NCBI GenBank assembly: GCA_003427395.1
Contig: BFEA01000004.1
Span: forward strand, 2,229,738 to 2,293,737
Direction of reading: 5' to 3'
From: Chara braunii
Lineage: Eukaryota; Streptophyta; Charophyceae; Charales; Characeae
DNA length: 64,000 nucleotides
Part shown: positions 13,201 through 26,500 of the stretch, one piece after another
Layout of the letters: each line of letters opens with the position of its first letter
Position numbering within the stretch: position 1 is the first letter of the stretch
The notes under the pieces: model-generated
What the model was told of the DNA's origin: nothing
The model's input: only the letters and a program-made list of their open reading frames with translations
The model's database searches: none
Program-made: the position numbers and the translations under genes

Positions 13201-16200
13201 GATTCTGTACCCGAAAGAGACTGTGAAGGAGGCAAGAGTCCGTAGACAAGCACAGGAAAAGAGGCAAGGAGGGTCAATTCACGGGTTAGAGATAGCACGA
13301 GGGTGCCTGAGAGATGGACACTGTAATAGTGTCAACACAGGTAGTGAGACTGGGGCAGAATGGTCACCAAAGGAAACCTTATTTTTTGTACTTCATATCA
13401 AACTGAGGACGTAGGGGTAACCTCCGGGGTGTGAGCAGCAGAGGAGAACCCTGGGTGTGTTGTGTATCCAGCAGAGGAATCTGAGGGGTACTACAAATGA
13501 GCAAGAAGCGGCAAGATGATGATGTCAAGGGGGCAAGGAAGGGTGGACATGGATGATGGAGGGACTACTGCGGCGTATGTCAGAACCACTGAGAGGGGAA
13601 CATCAGATGTATAGGACGGGTGCATAGCAGGTAGACCCATCCCTTATGCAGCAAAAGCGCATGGTGAGTAGTGTTCTCGCTGCAGGTTTTTTTTTTGTTT
13701 TTTTTTTTTGGGGGGGGGGGGGNTGGTGAGTAGTGTTCTCGCTGCAGGTTTTTTTTTTTTTTTTTTTTTTTGGGGGGGGGGGGGCAAGGAGGGCAGGAGG
13801 GTGGGGGTATACGCGCACAGAGAAAGAGGGCAGCGGTGACTGTTTCCTCTCTTTTCTCCCTCATTGTTCTGCGCATATCTTTTCCTTGTCTATGGGCAAA
13901 GCTTAGGTTTTCTCTTTTCTTTTACAGACAGCTTAAACAGTCCATCCAGTCATTAATGCAGAAGTCCACTGGAACGAACGGTGAGAATGCTGGGACCGTA
14001 TACCTGAACACAAGCAATGCTGGTCCATCCCATGCCTCCATCTGCCCCTTGTAGTACTCGTAAAAGTCAATAACCTGCATAAACATATACAACATTAGGA
14101 ACACACTCACTCTCTCACGTGCATGTACATGCACACACACAAACACACACGTGTACAATACCAAACACACACATAGACACACACAAGAACTCAAGTCACC
14201 TTTCTGGGAAGGCCATCTGCACCTTGACCTCTCCTGCGTGTCTGTGCATGCTAACACACACTACCACACAAACTTGGGTAGGCATTTGATTGGAGATATT
14301 CATGAGTGAGGATGCCCAATTCCCCTGGTTTCCAGGTGAGTTCTTCTGGTCCCCCTCATCTTTTATTAGTTGGGGGGTTACCACAGAAGAGGGGTCCGAG
14401 AACGTCCTCTCTCCATCTTTCCTCTCCAGATCCTGATTAGCGTTGTCCAGTATGGAATGGGTTACGGGTTTTCTTCAGAACATGAGAGAGACGGTTAACG
14501 GGGGCCCAAATATTCGCCGTTTTCGTTGGCAATTGCGGTGCGAATTTCATCAAAATTTTTAAAAACAAAAAAAGGAAACACGTGTGGAACATGAACCTCT
14601 CATTCTTCTTCTTCTTCTTCTTCCTGTCTCAGTACTCCAAAGAGACTATTTTTAGTTCATGATCTGGAAGAGGCAGACATGCTGAGCAGTGATGGCGCCG
14701 GTGCAATCTTCCTGAGCCTATTCACTGTTAGGCATGTCCACGGTATTAGGTTGTACGTAATGACATAAGTAATGTGATGATCCACTTACGTTGGGTGCCG
14801 TGGTTCTTGTTTGGAAATTGGAATCAATAATTCCCAGTCCCCCCCCACCTTGATTGCTTGCTTAGGATCCAGGCTAGCTTTGTATACAAACATTTAAAAT
14901 TTCCCTTGTTTGGATCGCCTGACCGTAGATGCGCTCTTACCTTTCAAGTTTCTTGACGTTCAACTGGGAGTCAGTGCAGTCTGGCAGAGTCCAGATTGGA
15001 ACTATATACAGCTACATACCAAAGAATGCCGCGCACCACTGAGGGCCCAGAATATCCTACCCAGTTCGATTAACAGATTAGTGTTTATACTCTTTTCCTT
15101 TGTTTCAATCTATTGCCTTCTGAAGTTCTGATCTCTTTTCTTTGTTCCAATCTATTGCCTTCTCATTTCTTTAACTTGCAATATTCCTCATTTTTTTTCA
15201 CCTGATTGATTGTACCGGGATGATGGCATTTATCATTCCTCCCTGTGGAAGAATTCACTTTTGGTTGAGGGAAGGGAGGAACCTGGTCAGCGGGTAGTTC
15301 CGGTGCATGCATACCTCCGGGTACTGCTGTCGTAATGTCGGATTGTTCTGATAGGCCTCCGGAACCAAGATCATCAAAGTCTCTTCTGGTGTCTTTCCAC
15401 TTAGTAGAAGAACCTGTTCACATTCACAGTCACCATTCACATCAGATGTGGCTTCCTACAAGTCAATGGCCATCAAAACCATGAATCGCTCCTCCACAAA
15501 TACTTTCATCAGTGAGTTTTTTTTTTCAACAAATCAATTGGCTGATGGTTTTCATTCTCCATAGGAACGAAAGTAATCGCATATTCTTATGGGGAACACG
15601 AGGTAGGGAAGCCCCACAATTGCAGAGATAAAGCCAGGTCATCAAGGCTCAGAGCAGGCAAACTTCATCTCATCCAATTCCATTGGATTTCAAACTAATC
15701 CCGTAGCAGACTTCATCTAATCTTAGATGCATTCATTGGAATTGCAAACCGATCCCATTATTTCACATACAGCTATACTAGCCCGTGTGATGGCCAGTCT
15801 GGCACCCACATGTTTTTCTTTCATTCAGAGAACCCCACACCCAGAGGTGGGCTGGGAAAAAGGGAGTGCTGGCTTTAAAAGGAAAACGTGCCTTGAGACG
15901 ATCAACAATAAAGGAAAACGTGCCTTGAGACGATCATCCCATCAACTGGGGTTGTAACTCAGTTGAATCATTCATGAATCAATCAACGGCAGCAGGTGTG
16001 CACCATTGAGCCAACTGCCAGCAACTCTATTGAATTCAATCTCCACACACACAAGTATCAATTTAGTCCAGGTTGCATATGAAGTAGCCAATTTTAAACC
16101 TAAGATTTTGAGATGGGCATGTATAACCAATGTGGTTCAGAAATCCCATCCATGGTTCAATCGTCGATGCTGCAGACGTATGCAAATCATGGGCCTCGCT

Positions 16201-17477
16201 CCATTACTCACTACATGCACAAAAGATGAAAATTGTGGCGGTGCATTTTCCCATGTTCTAGCGGGAGATTCATTCTCATTTTGCGCATTTGGTGAGTAGT
16301 GGAGAGAGGCCCCATGTATGAACATCACATTCATCCCTTATGCATGGAGAAATGGTCTAGAAAAAATTGAACTAACAATGTGATAAGCCGAATGCGAGAA
16401 AACAACAAATAAAATGACAATGCGCCTGACGACGACAAAACGACAGCGCGCCCAACCAAAGCGATGCGGGCTTGCTATCCAATGGCTCGCGTTGCGAGAT
16501 ATTCGACATCATCAGCGCTCCTAGCGCACCACCTGGACAGCTGCCGTCCCCGCGCTCACCCTCGAAAGGCTCGCCATCTACGTGCTTACCCTCCGGCGAA
16601 CACCATCTTTCTTATTATGTATGGTGTGCGTTAATTGAAATCGAATAGAAATGGGGGCATAGTTTCTTTAAATAAACAGGCCTCTGGAGGACTACAGCAA
16701 TAGATCGCTGTAGTCTGCTTGCTCTGGCCACAGACCTTTCTCTCAGGCATAATTTAATTGATTTCCAAAGGGTATGAAGTCGGTAGATGCCGAAGCAACC
16801 AATGGCTGTTTAGTTAGTCTCACCCGAGTGACCGCCCACGGATTCGTACTGCTCAAGTATGCGATGTGCTTTTTAAGTCCATCAATTTAGGCTCCTTCCC
16901 ATCTGCTGACTGTGTACACAACCAGACCAGTGCTGCGCTGCGCGCCTATTCCTAGGCCGCCGATCGACCCGATCACACCGCTGCAACACATTTTCGCACC
17001 CCACCCCCGCCGCGGAGCGTGCCATGGACCTCCCCCAAAGCGGTCCACTGGTTTGGCTTCATACAGCCACACGTTTCTTTTCTATATCCCGCAGTTGGAC
17101 AAAAGTCTCAGGTGGTGGTCGTTTAAATCAGCTCAATCATGACCAACACAGACACACGTACACCTGTCTGCCAGGTGTATACTTTCTTGAGCCCCCATGT
17201 ACGATGGACATTCCAGGAGTCACCCTTCTTCTCAGCAGGGGACAAATTACAAACAATTTCTTACATCAAATGAGCAAAATATCAAAACTAGGCCATTGCC
17301 GCAGGCATAAAAAAGCATGTGGGAAACGACCGCTGCTTGCGAAGGGTTTTGCTACTGACTACAGCAAAAGAACAAACTAGAAGCACTGATGGCAGCTTAT
17401 GTTGCCATTTACCGCAGAGCACATCGTGCAAACAGAAGTCCAGACAACAATATCAATTCCGACCGAGACACACACAG

Positions 17478-17558
<81 letters not shown>

Positions 17559-20500
17559 TGCAACCACATTGACTTCACCTCTGCTGCGCTATCAAGATTT
17601 GCAGAATCCGAATTGCTTGCATTTCCAATTGGCCGAAACTCATCTTCTCGACCTTTCCAATCTGGATGTGTCATCACACTTTCTCGTGACCTCATCCAAT
17701 TCAGATTTCCCTGAGCACACAAGCAAAGCACAGTCCCATACCACACAGGAAGCCTCTTTTAAGAAAACTGGACCAGAGACCCCTCACCAAACATCCAAAA
17801 ACACCATAACTAAGGGAACAAGAGCAAATACAAAGCAAAAAGCAGTGCCCACCACAGCGTCACTACCGTAAAAATAAGGTTGGGAAACTCGTGGAGCAGC
17901 TTGCAAGTTTGCAGAATAAAATAGTGTGTACGAACAGCCTCTCATGATGGGACAGCTGAGAAACCAGTGCCATCAAGAACTGGTACAGGACCTAGCCCAT
18001 GTAGCTGAATGCTGCACACATGTAACTGTTGTTCAACAGGTCAGGAGCTCAAATGTTGAATAGTAAGGTGAACACAACAATGTTCGGGGGCAGACCCTTA
18101 TAGTCTGATATGCCCTTGAAAAAAAGAGGAAAATTTCAAAAATAGTTTAAAATACAAAGAACTGGAGGTTATGGAGTCATATAGACTCGAGACTCAAGAG
18201 TCGAACAGAATGAATGTCCCATTTACCATTTGAGAATACCAGAACAGACCATTCACCAATGGCAAAACAGCCCTTCTGTTTTCCCAATTCATTCGGACTC
18301 CTCTCCTGTATCTCATTTCCAACTTTCCACGTCCTCCAGTGTGTGCACGCACATTTTTAAAAAATCAGAGCAGTTCACAAACAGGAACACATCATTACAA
18401 TTATAACAATCCCTATTTCATAGCACATGACCAGCAGCCGATCTGGGGCCTTCGTTTCCTTGGCGCGCGATGGTCCAGATTGGATGCGTTTTCAATGTCA
18501 TCAACTCACGATCTGCACTGTTGTTGGCGTTGTACCACATGGCCCTTGCGGGCGGAGCCGCAACAGGTAAGCTAGTGGACTATACAAACCGCTCACGAAA
18601 AAGGGAAGGAAGAAACTATCAGAACTGATCCCTGAAGGGAAGGATCGAAGGAAGGAAGAGGCAGCGCAGAGCAAGCTAACAAAGCAAGCTAACTACATAG
18701 CGAAACCCCTTCGGCAGCCCCCATTTCCCTCTCGCCGTTCGTAACCCATCTTGACACTCCCCCTCTACCTGCCATGTCAATTTCCATGGAAACACCTTGC
18801 AACCCCTCATCAAACCTTCCGATCCTCTCCCCATTGGCATGATCGCCTGGTGGCACGGCACTGGTGCAACCCTCCTCGACAACCGACTATCCCACTACCT
18901 TGGACGGGTGATGTATTTTAAACCCCCTCAACACTCCGCATTACCACACCTGACATGGATGATGGATAGCATCATGGAACAAGAAGGCACACACTCAACA
19001 TTTACCTCTCCCACCCCAAAATCCATCCCATGGATAGCATCTTCTCACCGCCTCGACTTTCCCCCTAACCCTGCCTTGACCTGGACAGAATCTGGAAGCC
19101 TTCATCAACACTTCCATTCCTTCACCTGCTGCATTTTATGGCAAGATGCATCACCCCGTAAACAACCGCCACCCCACCCAGCTACCCCCAACCAGGTGGC
19201 ACTCAGCACAGGGCAATGGAAAAGCTCGGTCTGCCAGACCAAAAAGGCTGGGAGTGCCCAGTTGGCCCTTACCCCCTGAGAGTTGGTTGAACACTCCCTT
19301 GGCCACTCCCTCGCATGGATAGCCTCTTTTGGTCCCCTGACAGCTCTGTAATCCAGGGGCAGGCAAAATTGAGCATAGGGAAAAAAAGACTTACGTATCA
19401 CTTGTTTAACACTGCCTTGTCTCTCCCTTGCATGAGTAGCATCTCTTGACCCACCCTCAACGTACCAACATTTCCCCCCACCCTCCCCCTCCACCTCTCT
19501 TGCAAGGAGGCCATCTTACCAACACCCCACCCCCAACCCTACCTCCACGATTTGGATTAGCATCTTCCAATACCCCTAGACGCTCCTCCCCTCCTCCCCT
19601 CTCTCCCCCACAGCTAAACCCCGCCCTGCATAGGTAGAGTTAGTGTGTTACAGCCCCCTCTACACACTACTACTCTTGTGTAGATGAAAAGCCTTGCAAC
19701 TGCTTCAGCGCTCACCCTTCTCACCACTCTATCATGCATAACATTCTACAAGCCGCCTTGAACGGATAGCATCAACCCGCATCAACATTTTCAACATTTC
19801 CCCTTTCCTTTTTTATACGGACAGCATCTCGCACCCTCCCTCAGCAGTGCCTTGTTCCTTCTCCACCATCAGACGGGTTGCATCTCGCACGGTTTTTTCT
19901 CCACAATGCAGCCCACACCAGACCTTGACACCGCCTCCTGTGTGGATAGCACCCTGGGTCCCCCTCAACAATCTCCCTGACCCCCTGAAACACTATTACC
20001 CTTCCGCACGTTTTTTTCTCCACAATGCCCACACCAGACCTTGACACCGCCTCCTGTGTGGATAGCATCCTGGGTCCCCCTCAACAATCTCCCTGACCCC
20101 CTGCTGCATACATAACGCATTACAGTCATCCCTTAACATTCCGTTCCCGTGTCCGTTGCATGCATGAATGACCCCTTGCTACCAACCCTCAGCACTCGCC
20201 CCCCAGCCACCCCTTGCATCAATTGCACCTCAGGACCCCCTGGGCAGTTCCCCGTCCCTTCTCATTGTGCAAGGCATATATGTACTCCCTCGACGCTCCT
20301 ACCCTCCCGCCCAATCCATGGATGTTACTATCCCGTAGCCTCGTTACCCTCCTCAACACCTTCTCTCTGCCCTTGATCTCTCTCCCCACCCTCCTCCCCT
20401 TTTCGTTGTGGATACCATCTTGCAACCCCTCAACACTACCATTACATTGCTTGCAATTCGTTGCACAGTGCACATTGAATTGTGACCTGCAGCATGCTCT

Positions 20501-23500
20501 TTCGACCACATGTGTATCGTTTGTGCATCATTGACTGCAAGCCAACCGTTGATAGGAAGCTCGGCATGCAACCTCTCATGAAAACCAACAGGATCCACAT
20601 CCACCTGACATTCATCTCCACCAGCTCCTGCAAGGCTGCAGCTAGTTAACTCCTCGGCTCAGCAGTGTGACCCCTTCTAGTTTGTTCTGGGAAATGGTCA
20701 GGCTGCCTTCAGTCCTCGATGCCTTAAGTTGCTGCCCTTGATTGCACTTCCACTGCCTTTGGTATCCCAGTGTCCGCGCCTTCACTTCCCTACATTACAT
20801 TTTATACTCACTTGCCTTTTTCTTTTTCTTCCCTCGCTTCCACCAATGGCTGTTCCATGTTCCCTTTACGAAAAAATTGAGGGCTGCTTGCCGATGGCTC
20901 TTCCATGTTCACGTCTGAAAACTCGATCTCTGGCTGATTTGTTAGACTGCCCTTCCTCGATACAGTTCACCTGCCCGTCTATCCACCCGGATAGCCTGGC
21001 ACTCACGTACCATCCTAACAGGCTGATCGTTATCAGTCCTCTTGCTCTTTTTTAAAAAGGCGATGGCCTTGAGATATCCTCGTGGATCTGACCGGCCCCA
21101 GGTAATTCAGAATTATTTATTTCTGTGCATCTGACTGGAGCTGGATTCGAGCTTGGGTCTGTATTGAACAGTTCATGTGGTGTACCAACTGAGCTAGGCC
21201 TGTTGGTTACTCTTGCTATTTGTCTTCACTGTTAGTTTCCTTGGGTTGAATTATGGCAGGGACCTTAAGGCACCCAGCAAGAGAGGACGGCAAGCATGCT
21301 CTTTCCTCTTCAGCACCCCACAACAGCCACCATTGTCCTGAGGCACTTTTGCCCTTCCTCACTGTCCTGACATATCATCGTTGAGCTGACCGGCCCCAGG
21401 TAATTCAGAATTATTTCAGTCTGTTCATCTGACTGGAGCTGGATTCGGGCTTGGGTCTGTATTGGTGTACCAACTGAGCTAGGCCCGTTGGTTACTCTTG
21501 CTATTTTTCTTCACTGTGAGTTTCGTGGGTCGAATCATGGCAGGGACCTTAAGGCACCCAGCAAGCAAGGACGGCAAGCATGCTCTTTCCTCTTCGGCAC
21601 CCCACAATAGCCCCCACTGTCCTGAGGCACTTTTGCCTCTCTCTTCAAAGCATGCATGTATGCAGTGGTGCCGGTCTGCACAGAAGCACCAGTACTCCTG
21701 CAATTTCCTTTTTTATCTGGAGATCATTGGCATCTCCTTTTTTGGATTTCATTGGCACCTCTTTATTTGGATTTCGGGTTTTTTCTGTACGATTTTGTAC
21801 TTTTTGTTCCTTTTCCTCCTCTGCTGTCGAGTTGAAAATTGACACCATCACGGCACCGTCATTTAGATCCTCGGCCGGAAGGTCATCCGGATGTCCATTG
21901 TGTTTTAAAAGAAATTGCTGCTTTTTCCAGAGGCAGCTTGGGGCTACCGGACCACGATGGCTGGCGGCCCCAGCCAAAAAAAGAAAAGACATGCACCGCT
22001 GGCAGTTCGGCAAAGCTTGGCGTGCACTGCAAGTCTGGCAGGCTTGTGTATTCTGGTGGTTTTAAGAATGCAGACTCAGTAGCAGGCAACCCAGCCCATA
22101 TTCGCACAGTAAACATCTAGGAGATCACTTTCAAGAGCGCCTTTGAATCGCTGAGAGCAAGAGACTGAAAATACTGGCACATGCAATTCACCAGATTGTT
22201 AATGCCCACATGGTATTTATTCGTCTTTGCCATCCAAATATCCATTAAAAGTTGTCATGAGCATAGAGGCTCTTTTCCCCTTTTTTTTACGTACTTGCAA
22301 AGTGTTGATCTCTCCATTATGCCCCAAGAAACGCATCGGCTGTGCAAGCGGCCACTTTGGATTTGTATTCGTGCTGAAGCGACGATGGTAGATTGCGAAC
22401 GACGAGGCGTAAAGATCATTCTTTAGATCCTGGTAGAACTCGCCAAGAGCAGCCGCCATCAGCATTCCCTTATATACAATCGTTTGACTGGAGAGGCCAC
22501 AGAAATACAGTTCACTCCCCCACTCCTCTTCCTTTGCCGCCTTCTCGATCTTCTTCCTTGCAATGAACAACTCCCTCTCGATATCTCCAACATTGTCCCA
22601 TCCTGCCATCTTCACAAAGACCTGCTCATCATCACCACGAAACCTTAAGAGGGGCCATCAGAACTTGAATTTAATCATCCACATTTCCACAACTGTATCA
22701 CTACTATTCATCACCGTTTCATGAGACACCATTCTCTGGCACTGCTCTGTTTTGTTTTGACTTCATAACTGAGCATCTCAGGTGTGTTTCATCTTGTACC
22801 GTCCTGTTCGAACTGACCAATCAGGGTGTGGGAAACTATCCAGATTTTTCAATGAAGCACTGCCACCTAAGCAGCTTCTGATCCAATGCAACTTGGTAGT
22901 CTTGTAGAAGCATACAAACGGGTCTCCTGGACGCATGCTAAATGATTTAAATAAAAATAAAAATGGATGCGTAAGTCAGATTATGCATCCACTTAGACAC
23001 CCCAAACTCTAGGTCAACTCTCTTTTTGAAAAGAGAACTTTAGGTGGAAAGGGGGTGAAGGGGTGAGGGGGTGCATCTGACTTAGACACCCCAAACTCTA
23101 GGTCAACTCTCTTTTTGAAAAGAGAACTTTAGGTGGAAAGGGGGTGAAGGGGTGAAGGGGTGAGGGGTGAGGGGTGGGAACAGGGGAAGAAATTATTTTG
23201 ATTTCACCCAGTCCAAACAACAAACTTTTCAAGCATCAAATGTAAGACCCCCAGAGAACAAAAGACCCAAATCTATCCAATATTCCCTGCAAAACATAAC
23301 CCCATGTCAAAATACCTGACAATAGTGATCACTACTGATCAACAAATTCAGTAATATGTCTGAGGCGGAAGGATTGGATGATGCAGAAAAGCCGACGCAC
23401 ATGCAGCACGACCATCAATAACATAATGCAATGATAGCAGCATCAGCGCACAGAGAGAAGCTAGAGACACAGAGAGAAGCTAGAGACCTCATCATGCAAA

Positions 23501-26500
23501 CCAACTTAAGCTTATCAACACAACGGATGACTGACAACCTGTGAAGTACTGCAGGAATGATAGGGCGCCATGCAAGGTTTCCTACATCCTTTTTTTTTTT
23601 TCTTTCCCTGGCCCCATATGCCCTGAATCACCTACCACAGGCTACCAATATTTTGTCAGCAGTCATGCTCCAACAGATGAGCCACACTCGAGGACAGCAC
23701 AAAAGAAAGATCATCGGGGAAAAGAAAGGAAAACGAAAAAAAGAAGAAAAGAAAGGAGAATCAATCCGTCAAGGCTGCATCAGTGAGTTTGGTGCGAGGG
23801 TCTACTGCCACCTCTTCATCCAAGTCATTTACTTGTTGGGCCCTAAGTTTGGTCAGTTTTGGCACCAAGTGATATTTTTTGGCTTACCCGACTTTGGTAC
23901 CAAGCCACAATGCTTGCTCAACTGTGGCACAAAGCCCGATGAACCCACTTCCCCATAGCAGGCTGTTTGGTCAGAGTTCCCAACTACTTTCACGAACTTT
24001 ACAGCATGTTGCTTCACTTTTCTCTGAAGTCCTAAAACCTGGCAATTCGCTGTGCCGAGCAATTGGTTCATCAACTCTCTCTTTCTCTCTCTCTCGCGCG
24101 CGTGCGCGCGCCTTAACGTTGTTCTGTCTTCTCCTCACCCTCACACATCCAGGTCAACTCTTAGAAAAAAGCCACATGCACCAAATGGAACCACAACTTG
24201 GATGAATGGGTTCTCGAGGCACTACTTGATGCAATCTACACACCTGTCGAATGGTCGGCAGTGTGGCCTTGGCAAAAATACCGCAAACAGATTCTGTCAC
24301 TGGGACCTCTCTCCACCCTAGAAGCTCAATACCCTCTGCTTCCAGAACTCTTTTCACCACTGCAATAGACACACCACGCATTGTTGTGGACATATAAGAA
24401 GCACAGCAGCTGACCCGCAATCAGGACACACAATACATAACAAGAAGCGAGAGTGTGCAAGAGAAGCAGACGTTCGACTCTCACGCACACAAACTCAACA
24501 CAAGACTCAAAGCATCTGAGAGTGACAAGCACAGAGGAAAAATAACAACAGACTAAATACTAAACTCAGCACACGAAGAATCCAGCAGCGCAGTGAATTG
24601 CCTTCAAACTGAGAACAGAATGAATAAGCAACAAGCCCTGGCGCAGGAGCAGCTTCCACAACTTTCCGGTTACAATCTCGTTCACTTCCTGCCGTCTGGC
24701 CTCTGCATGAACTCCCCCAAGTTCCGCGTAGACACCCCCTTCAAGACGTCACATCCTTCAGACATGCACTGTTTTGGGGGTTGGCCTGCTTTCGCTCGAG
24801 GGCTACAATTGACAAACTCCTCTGGCTGGCTGGGAAATGCGACCACGACTATCGGCTGCTGGCTTGTTTTCTACTCTATGGCGATCTGCCTCTCTCAGAT
24901 GGTTGGCCTCTCTGTTGCATACTTTTCCTTCGCTCTCTAACAAAGCCGGGTGCTGAGTACGGGCTTTGCTATTTCGTTTGAACTTCTTTCGGGATAGGCA
25001 GAGATTTTATGGTCGCCTCCTGATTAAGCAGAGCACGCTACACCTAGTTTCAATATCAACTGTCTAGGTTCGGCTATATGGCTGTTTGTTGGGTCATATT
25101 CTCCTACAGCCTGGACAGTTGTCCCCCGGGGGTCCCCCAGGGCATGCTTTTCAGCAGGACGTCGCACATTCGCATATATTTGGTGCCTTGTTCGTTTTCA
25201 CAAGGATGATCCTGGTCAGTTAATCCCCGGGTCTCCGGGCGATCAACGCTGCCAGGACAAAATGAGATGTTGGTGTTGTCAATTCTCATGCTACGCTTGC
25301 AGTGGTTGTATGTGGGATGCTGTGCAGGTGGCACATTTCTTATTTAAAAAATAAATTAAAAAAGGAAGAAGAATGAATCAATAGTTCGGACCTGGACGCT
25401 CTCGCCCTAAAAGAGCTAAAAAAGAAAGCAACAGCCTATCTGTCCGTCGCAGACCCCTCCAAACAGAGATTCATCACCAAGGTAGCCTGGAAACACGTGA
25501 CCCATAAAAAGCACCAGGGAATTCTTGGAATTTTGGACCCATCGACGCAGGCCCTCCAGACAAAATGGGTTTCGAAACGAATCCTGACCTAGGCAAACTT
25601 TGGGTCATGGGATGGGCCCCATCGACCCAGACAAAGGACCCATCGACCTAGGCAAACTTTTGGCCATGGGATGGGACCACAACCCCGTGTCTGAAGCACC
25701 CTCCACTGCATCAACTGGTGACCTCTGGGAGTCCCAGCAGTGACCACAAACAAAGAGCAGCAGAGATCCCAGCAAAATCCCCTACCCCATGGCTCCAGGA
25801 GGGATCTGGGTTCCCTCCAACGCCCAGTGCTAGTCTGTCCTAGATGAAGCACGGGGCCAGGGACCCAGGATAGAGCCGAAGGCACAGTGAAGCACCACGA
25901 ATGCCTGGCTTACGGAAGATAGCGCTACCGCATCTAACGAGGTCACGCTGCACTCTAGCAGTGGTAATAGAGAGTACTCGTCCACTGGCATCCATTCTAG
26001 ATGAGAGGAATAGGGGGGTGATAGAATTCATGTAGAAGGTGGTGACAGCATGGTTCCCGCCGGAGTATTATCTGGGCGAGAGAGTGGAATCATCCATTTG
26101 ATCTATTGATTTACTATGATTATGATCTGCACTCGAGTTCTTTTTTATTCAATTATTTAACAGAGGAACAAAGCTGATTTTTGCAGTTGTTATGCTTTGT
26201 TGAGCCTTTTTCATCATTCTCTCCTTTCATTAATCTCTTCTCTCTGCATCAATGTGATGCTGGCTCCTCTTGAGAATTTGCTGGGAGAGAGAATCAATGC
26301 ATTCTTGCATTCTATTGATCGTAATGATTTCGTAAAGCTCCCACATTAGCTTTTTCTCAACCTCTGAATGATGATGATGATGAAATCAGATGAATGAATG
26401 AGAGGCGGAGGAGCTGCTGCTATGCTCTGTACCGCTTTCTTCTGATCTCTCTTTTAATGTCCTTTTGTTCTGCCTCAAGGTGATGCTACGCCAACTTCCG

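Larger units (their letters stand above)
12076..14003 (-). other. Fd-GOGAT intron 7
   Basis: 1928 bp. It holds imperfect tandem duplications (12645-12775 and 13057-13310) and an N gap base at 13723 flanked by a duplicated block with poly-T/poly-G runs. Confidence 0.85.
15414..17578 (-). other. Fd-GOGAT intron 5
   Basis: 2165 bp. It contains the GA microsatellite at 17478-17556, one complete GGGCCTCGC inverted-repeat element (16191-16313) and a short duplicated block at 15878-15935 (GGAAAACGTGCCTTGAGACG twice). Confidence 0.85.
17711..22294 (-). other. Fd-GOGAT intron 4
   Basis: 4584 bp. It contains a degenerate GGATAGCATC minisatellite ladder (18958-20420), two tandem SINE-containing units (21079-21640) and a TTAA-type element fragment (21870-22070). 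17760-18950 shows no recognisable element. Confidence 0.85.
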
